A stretch of DNA of 64,000 nt. Source: Ignelater luminosus (lineage: Eukaryota > Arthropoda > Insecta > Coleoptera > Elateridae). Made by a program: the position numbers and the translations under genes. The notes under the pieces were generated by a model. That model worked only from the letters and a program-made list of their open reading frames with translations. It ran no database searches and was not told the origin of the DNA. The stretch lies in contig VTPC01004777.1 of the NCBI GenBank assembly GCA_011009095.1, forward strand, positions 1 to 64,000, in the 5' to 3' direction. Of the stretch, positions 57,601 through 64,000 are shown in pieces; position 1 is the stretch's first letter; the number at the start of each line of letters is the position of its first letter.

Positions 57601-59370
57601 ATATGACTTTTGCTTTTGTCATTAAAAAGAATTGGAATTGATAGAATAATTTATATGATTATTAAAAACAATGGTTTCTATTAGGATTTTTGAGGCACAC
57701 CGGAGGTGACATGAAACCATATAGTTCAAGAGTTAAGAAACGGCGAAAGAAAAATATCCGTGATACAACTTAATTGGTAAGGTTTTTCTTTGTATGGCTC
57801 TACTACAAAACAAACAATAAAATAATACAACTGTTTCTGGTATTCAAGACATTTAAAAATAAAAAAGGTCTAGAAAACGAGAGTATCAATTCTCTAATTA
57901 GTAACAAAACCTCTCTCAGATACACCCAGGTATGTTACTACTCCTTTTAAAAAAGCGCCTTGAGTTCCATATCATCGTGTTGCTGCATTCATTAAATGCA
58001 ACATGCAAAACTGCAATAAAACGAATGTGATCATTATTATTCGTAGCTGGGTGGTCTTCTGTTGTTTATTAAATCCCTCTTACACGTACTACATGCAGAT
58101 ATAAGTCGAGATATTTCCGTTTTAAGGATGAAAGAATCTTTTATAATTTTTCTCTGTCCAATTTTGGTGTGCTACCATTAAGAAAAAAAAATCCGAAGGT
58201 AATTCCGATAATACACATAAGGATTGATTAAATTTGATCTTGCGTAACTTTGATTAGTTTGTTAAAACTAATAGATCAAGATTCAACAGTACCATATAGT
58301 TAGGATAGGTACAGCCCGCATATAAAATAAGATCTAGGTCAAGTGATGATGTTATAGTTAAAATACTCTCACCATCACTACCATCATCATGAACAAAATG
58401 GAATGCGCTTTATGATGTTATAGCCTTTTGATATTTTAACACTTGTTCTTGTTACCCTCGGTTTAATTTTTTCCTCTTCTCTCGTAAGTGATCTGATCTT
58501 CTTTTTCCTCATTAATTTTAATTGATCTGGTTAAACACAGTTGATAATAAAAAAAAATATATGGGAAAGTTACAGCGTATTGAAATTCCATAATAAAACT
58601 TGTAATGTTATTGAAATATTTGTATATAGAAAAAATCTTCATTTATTGAACGTTATGTTTGTTATTGGTTGGAGGTTGAAAAGAAAGGATGTGATGTAGA
58701 CTTTATAAGTAACCTTTATTAGGAAAACACGCGGATGTCTAAAAATCCGGATACAGATTATTATAGAACAGAGAGGATCCTTAAAATGATACATTTTCTA
58801 AAAAATGCTGAATATAAAGTTCAAATAATTATGTAAGAACCAGACACATTAATAATTCTTGATATTCTTACAGTTACCCTTAGTATGTTACTCACGTATA
58901 TTGCATAGCAAGATTAATGTGTCTAATAAATCACTGACAGAACAAAGGCACTGATGAAAACAAAAACTCGATAACTTTTGTTTTCCTTTTGTTATAGCTT
59001 ATAGCATAAAACAAACACCCGTTACTCTGTTATTAAAAAAAGAGATTCTCGCCTTGTAGCGCTCTGTAAGACACATTAATTGCATTTTTACCAGAGCCCA
59101 TACTTAAATTGAAATCGTCAGTTATTTTGGTTTTTGATTGTATATATTGTATTGGTGGTATTGTTCCCATTAATTACCGATTACAGCCTATATAAGCTAT
59201 GGAAATATCTTTTTGTGGAAAACAAAAGCCGAACAAAAGAACAACAGATAAATAAACTTTATTTCAAGTGTGCCATGTTATTGGAAATTAAATTTTGAAT
59301 CAAGAATGTCTGTAATTCTTATAGCTCTTCAACGATATTGGAACTTTGTTTTCACATTTGACTTCAGGAT
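57601..59370. other. AT-rich spacer, nothing recognised
   Basis: No coding domain or clear repeat. Some (ATC)-rich patches occur near 58370. Confidence 0.35.
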
Positions 59371-59378
59371 AAAAAAGT

Positions 59379-59560
59379 AGCCTTTGGCCCTGAAAACCGT
59401 TTTACCCCATGATGACAACAATTTGACCTACCCTGTATACACACCAAGCTCGCCAGTGACCCCCCAGCTCATGAGAACCAGCAGCACTCAGAAAACGAAG
59501 AAAAAGCACTCGGTTCACTTAGCCAGTGTTTTTTGGTTCATTCGGTTAGTTCTAATTGCA
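59379..59560 (+). CDS. Doubtful exon, unidentified
   Basis: An open + strand segment lacks an initiating ATG at its start but has coding-like composition (LPHDDNNLTYPVYTPSSPVT followed by QKTKKKHSVHL). It starts after an AG near 59380 and could end at a GTTAGT donor near 59544. The frame runs open to 59770, but the last half is Lys/Ile-rich and looks intronic. The Pro/Ser/Thr-rich, basic character would suit a cytoplasmic region. No family recognised and no flanking exon found. Confidence 0.25.
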
Positions 59561-59770
59561 ACAAGCTCCCTCGTCACCAATACCATTTTAAAAATTGCAA
59601 CGCAAAGTTTTTCACAGTCTGATCCTGCTGCTTCAAAACAATTACTTTTGTTTTATCTAAATAAACAAATCAAAACAATTCTTCAAATAAACAAAATCAA
59701 AGATCAAAAAGGAAAAAGAAAAATAATAATGACAAATAGAAAAAGAATAATAATAGATAAAGCTTTCTAG

Positions 59771-60630
59771 ACCTCCTTGTGGAATCTATTTGGCCAAAGT
59801 GGAATGAATTTGGACATTCCTCTATACTATTTCATCGGTAGCGGAACAAGAAAATGGAAAATGGAATCTGATGGTGGGCAGCAGCAGTAGTGCTGAAGTG
59901 CTGGCGAGTGGTGAAAAGCAGAGAATCTTAGAGAATGCAAAGGAATAAAAAACACGGAAGAGAGATTTTAGTTCACGAAATTTGATGCTCTTAATCTCTG
60001 CAGCATAAAAACGGCTTTCAGGACCACACCTTCACACTTGCATCTCGCCGTGGCGCAAGAACGCTATAACGACCGATAGGAGACAACGGCGGTAGAGGCA
60101 AGAGCAAGAATCACATACTTGCGCTGGCAGTTGTGCCTCCCGTCAAGGTAACGAATTACGTGAGTGCAGCGGAACAGAAACTGCTGAGTCCTATTTTCAG
60201 ATGCAGAGTGATCCCCTGAGTCTAAGCGTTCTTAAGAATTGAGTGCCAGGGTACAGAGAGGTGGGGTTACCAGTCGGTGGACGCTGGACAACTGGCCGGA
60301 CAGCACGTGGCAGGAGGTCGTTTTAGATTTCTTCATCGGAAGTGATTGGAAGTTGCTGGATTAGCGACGCAGGTGCATTCTTCTGTTCTGGTCTTGCCGA
60401 CGCTAAACCAGCGGTAGGACTTGATAACAGCAGTCGCTGCCACAGGCAGTAATTGATGAAAGGCGACATCCTAGCGGGACAAAGGTGTGATGAAGAGCGC
60501 GGTGGCGAGATGGACGAAGTGGCAGTCGGCGGTTGTGGTTGTTACTTTAGTAATTACTGACGAAGGAGGTGACGGAAGCTATCGGTACGTCGATCGACAT
60601 TTGGAAAGTATGGCGTTCGGTCTTGTCTGT
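59771..60630. other. GC-richer non-coding region
   Basis: Noticeably less AT-rich than its neighbours, without a long open frame. Possibly the untranslated part of a retroelement, but no terminal repeat was found. Confidence 0.3.
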
Positions 60631-60634
60631 TGTC

Positions 60635-60740
60635 ATAATAATCGATTAATCTAAATATCGATTATCCGATTGATTGATTGATGGAAATGGCCGATTATTT
60701 TTTTGTAATCGATTATCATTATTGAAATTAATAATCGCTC
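60635..60740. repeat. AT-rich nonamer array, copy 3 (short)
   Basis: ATCGATTAATC-type units. The right edge (TTTTTTTGTAATCGATTATC, then AATAATCGCTCAGTCCTAGC) matches the right edge of the large array at 51.0 kb. Confidence 0.65.
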
Positions 60741-60799
60741 AGTCCTAGCCTGGATAGTAAACACCCGGTGAAGACCGTTTCTTGTGCCTTGTGACAGAA

Positions 60800-61150
60800 A
60801 CAATGCATATAGTTCGGGTCGAGCCGGACCTCAGTTGAAAAATTTATCAGGCCTTTTGGACCTACGTCGGGTCAATCGGGCCGTTCGGTCTTGCAGAGCC
60901 TGTCGAGCCGTTGGAACTTGCTAGGTCGTACGGGTCTGTCGGACTTTTTGGACTTCTCGGCCTTTCGGGTCTATCAGGTCGTTTGAATTTCTTAAGCCTG
61001 TTGGACATCTCAAGCCTGTCAGCCATACAGGACTGTCAAACCGTTCGAGCTTGTCGGGTCTTTTAGACTTATCGCCCCTTCAGTCTCTCGGGCCGATCAA
61101 GAAGTTACCGAGATTTTTCGGGTCGTGTCAAGTTTATCCACAGTTGATTC
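60800..61150. repeat. GC-rich nonamer array, copy 3 (inverted)
   Basis: Reverse-complement orientation of the arrays at 28.4 and 37.2 kb (GCCTGTCGG-like units). Both borders match copy 1. The start (GGGTCGAGCCGGACCTCAGT) equals the end of copy 1 near 31.1 kb, and the end (CCGATCAAGAAGTTACCGAG) equals the start of copy 1 near 28.46 kb. Confidence 0.8.
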
Positions 61151-63420
61151 GAGTCTAAGAAATTTGGCCTATGCAGGGCTCTAAATTATGCATTGGCTGC
61201 CGCAGGGATCTTGACTGATGGTCTACAATGGTGACAACGATGATGATGAAGTGAACAACGTACGCATCATGAAATGGTGGTCTTGGTGATGCAACATACA
61301 AATGGTTTTCAGGGCCAAAACTCGATGGCGATCGGTTAGAAAACTTACTGACAGTGGCAAAAGGGGACTTCGGGGCCGACAAACCAAACAATAGTTGCGC
61401 CTTTCTCCTAAGGCACCGACGTACGCGAGCGAGGAAGAAAGGGACAAGCAGGTCCACTGTTCGTTGAGTGATCTCGCACCCCAAAAGTGTAATTGCCAGG
61501 AGACAGCTAGGATAATAGAGATCATCTTGAAAAAATTAGGATCGGGATGAACCACTAACGACGTTTGAACCAAGCGGACACCACACAGTATTGAACAACG
61601 AGGAGTCATCAAAGCTTTGCCCACATCCACGTTACGACGACAGAATAGTGAGTATTAGAAGGCCAGCGCTTCTAGAGCTACCCCGCTTCATGCACGAAGC
61701 CGTCGACGTCGACGACGTCTGTCACTTGACGACAGGCCGTTTACATTCTAAATGTCAGAATCTCAAAAACCAAACTACAAGATAATGCAGTGAACAGAAT
61801 TCCCACAAAATTTTAAGAAAGTAATAGATTTCAGGGACTTTAAATGAGATTTTGCTGACTTCTGTAAGACTTTCGAGACTTTATGAAGACTAAAACAATA
61901 CAAGGGATTCGGTGTAATTTTAGAGAATTCAGGATTCCAAAAACTAAACTTTCAGTGAGCTTAAAAATCTTTCTGTGGACTTTAAGCTAACGACGCGCTA
62001 CACAGTGACAAATAAGACAACTGAAACTACTTTTGTCTGATAGTTTTAAATTCTCTGAGTTTACCAGCTTCCTCTGGTTTCCCGGTTGCTGAGTACCGTA
62101 TAAATAGAACGCTTACTTGATTTTGGCATTTTGGTTCTTTTTTAGTGAAATGTGGGTGTAGATAGTATTAGGAAGAGCGCCAGTGAGGTACGAGATGGGC
62201 AGAAAATCGGTGGGAACCTCATCAATTCCCGTTTTAAAATCGGATGCATCGGTTAAAAATCAGGATTTTTCTCTATTTAAACTTGACGCAGATATTACAT
62301 AACGCATAGATTGGTACCCGTTTCGCAATTCATTAGCGATAAATGAGTACTCCAGGTGGGATTAAACTTTCCGTTCCCAAGATATAGCATAAAACGCTCT
62401 ATTTTTGGTGTTCTAGGAGTAGGAGGACAAAAGCAAAAGTGAATCAAATCGTTTTTGCTTCCAGTTGCTTAGAAGGTTCAGTTCGGAAAATCCTGCACCT
62501 AGCCGCACCTGCACGGCTACCGTGTTTTGTTTTAGAGCGACAATTTTCTTTTCTGCAAAGATGCCTTGAAGCACGCTAAGTATGCATGCCAAATTTCGTT
62601 CTCTTATCTCGTCTCGTTTTCGCTCTATGATTTTGTTTTCGTTCATACTAAAAATTGTCCTAGCGCCGGATGTTGCTATCACGCAAAAAACACCAATCTT
62701 CCTCCCGTTTGATTCCTATGGAATCAAACTTAACTCTTGTTAGCTCGAAACAATAATGGGGACACCCCAAAGACAGCGCTTCCACTAAAGCTCTTTGATT
62801 CTGGGCACTTAGGTCTATGTGATATTTTTGACTTGTGTCTTCCCTCTTTTACCGGGGGGTAGAAGGATGATATACGCAAAAACCATCAAAATCCACCTGG
62901 TGGTTCTTAAGATCTAGAAAATGATTATGCCAAAAGAACGCCACTATTGGTTCGGTCATGGGCGGTTTTACGGGAGTTGTAAATGTTGCATTTGCACACC
63001 TGATCAGAATTGTACGTGATGTTTGTTTCTATCGCTTGTTACACTTCAAGTAACTGTGAAATGTTGTGTAGGGCAAAAGATTAAGCAAAATTCTCATAAA
63101 TTTAAATTTGAGTGTTGTCTTCAATGCACTATCTCGTTCATTGTGATTTGAATAAGACGCTTATCGCGTCGAGATGCCTTTCTAACAGACTGTTGGACGG
63201 CTAGGTATTATCACTATCATAATCATTATTTCCTTGCTGGAGATCGTTTGAGCATCCGGTGATATCTGCCCAGTGCCACTACATGGCAAAAGAAGTCTTA
63301 ATTTTTGTTAAGCAATGTGCCAGCCAAGCATTTACGCTAATTTTTAAAACACCCTGTATAAAGGTTGTGCAGAAAGTTTATTACTAGCACTACTATTTCC
63401 GTTTGGTGTTAAGAGAAAAA
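61151..63420. other. Region without a recognised gene
   Basis: Two overlapping - strand frames (61155-61630) and an 89-codon - strand frame (62682-62413) have moderate GC but no identifiable domain. They may belong to an unrecognised retroelement. An AACACCCTGTATA motif lies at 63348-63360. Confidence 0.3.
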
Positions 63421-63424
63421 AAAA

Positions 63425-63510
63425 CAATTTCCAAACGCCTAGAAGAGATCCAAAGTAGTACCAATCTTTAAGTCTGGAAAACAAATGACAGATCAATCAC
63501 TGATACGGTG
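63425..63510 (+). pseudogene. Non-LTR reverse transcriptase fragment
   Basis: The + strand frame reads QFPNA, a stop in place of Trp, then KRSKVVPIFKSGK. This is the FPxxWKxSKVxPIFKSG motif of non-LTR reverse transcriptases. Confidence 0.5.
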
Positions 63511-63720
63511 ATAATAGACTATTTCGTTCTAAGTGCCACACTAGGTGATAATTTGTCATTTTTTCAAATAACTTACCCACACTAGAAGTTACTGAAATAG
63601 GCCTATAAGTACTAGGCAATTCTGGATTTCTGTTTGGCTTTAAGGGCGGAACTATCCAAGCTTTTCGATATTTTCCAGACCTTCATATCTGATTATACAG
63701 CTCAAAGCTTGACATTTGGC
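63500..63720 (-). pseudogene. Jockey-like reverse transcriptase fragment, opposite strand
   Basis: The - strand frame reads KAWIVPPLKPNRNPELPSTY then RPISVTSSVGKLFEKMTN and HLERNSLLSPYQ, the finger region of jockey-type enzymes. It directly abuts the + strand fragment, so the two come from separate insertions or an inversion. Confidence 0.6.
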
Positions 63721-64000
63721 AAAATTAGGAAGATGTTTTAACATTACATAATAATACCTTATTTGGGCATGGTGATGAGTTGTTACACGAAGAAAGAGCA
63801 TACTCTAATTCCACCTTGGTAAATTCGACATTGTATTCTTGGCGGTCATCCGTACCAAAGTCTATTAAGGTTGCCAAAAGTGGTTTTTGTAATTGCAGAA
63901 CATTGCTGAATCAAAAGATGGTTTGGCTGTCGTAAATAATAGTTGGCTGACGCCTAGAAACTTAGCAGGAATTATAGAATTTTAATACAGTGTACATTTA

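Noticed and set aside
61155..61785. Overlapping frames on both strands
   Set aside because: Moderate GC makes chance open frames likely; no family match was recognised and neither frame has convincing splice context.
62413..62682. A - strand frame of 89 codons with helical character
   Set aside because: Looks protein-like (MNENKIIERKRDEIRERN) but has no recognised family, no neighbour and no conserved motif; kept only as part of the unassigned region.

Overview
The window is AT-rich nuclear DNA from an insect, most likely a beetle, although the order is an inference. The evidence is: short introns of about 50-60 bp with GT-AG borders, an RR-1 chitin-binding cuticle protein, a CLIP-domain trypsin-like protease, peritrophin-type chitin-binding domains, a Nibbler exonuclease and a pyruvate dehydrogenase phosphatase, all embedded in a dense and mostly decayed mix of mobile elements.

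Region 1 (about 1-8400) is a CLIP-domain serine protease gene on the + strand. A candidate signal-peptide exon at 968-1046 is followed by a 5.9-kb first intron. That intron is filled with a tRNA-Arg-like inverted pair, a complete mariner-like element of the DD41D type (3120-4424), and abutting gypsy and copia relics. Four more exons run to the stop at 8265. All catalytic residues are present, but one in-frame TGA sits in exon 4. Region 2 (8900-13760) is a transposon tangle: an intact-looking DD34D mariner (8923-10208), then a second decayed DD34D element whose two ends are separated by an internally deleted DD41D copy and a hAT relic.

Region 3 (14095-25663) is the gene-dense core, all on the + strand. 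A 14-exon Nibbler/mut-7-type 3'-5' exonuclease (nbr) is followed by a five-exon mitochondrial PDH phosphatase (PP2C family). The phosphatase's 5.2-kb first intron hosts two complete two-exon genes for secreted proteins: one with peritrophin domains and a hydrophobic tail, the other a short protein of unknown family. All multi-exon models join in phase, with total coding lengths divisible by three.

Region 4 (25664-64000) is almost gene-free apart from an RR-1 cuticle protein on the - strand (33333-33946) and one doubtful exon near 59.4 kb. It holds relics of gypsy, jockey-like and other non-LTR elements, hAT and a Polinton-type DNA polymerase, together with two unusual nonamer minisatellites: an AT-rich array (unit ATTATTTCG) and a GC-rich array (unit near CCGACAGGC). 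Both recur at several places, sometimes side by side, and the GC-rich copies share flanking boundaries. An 80-base assembly gap lies inside one AT-rich array.

The cellular genes do not form a pathway. Shared themes are secretion and chitin (protease, peritrophin-like protein, cuticle protein) and small-RNA trimming (nbr). I did not find an obviously new multi-gene system. The best leads are the genes nested in the phosphatase intron, the coupled nonamer repeat families, and the two transposons that look intact.
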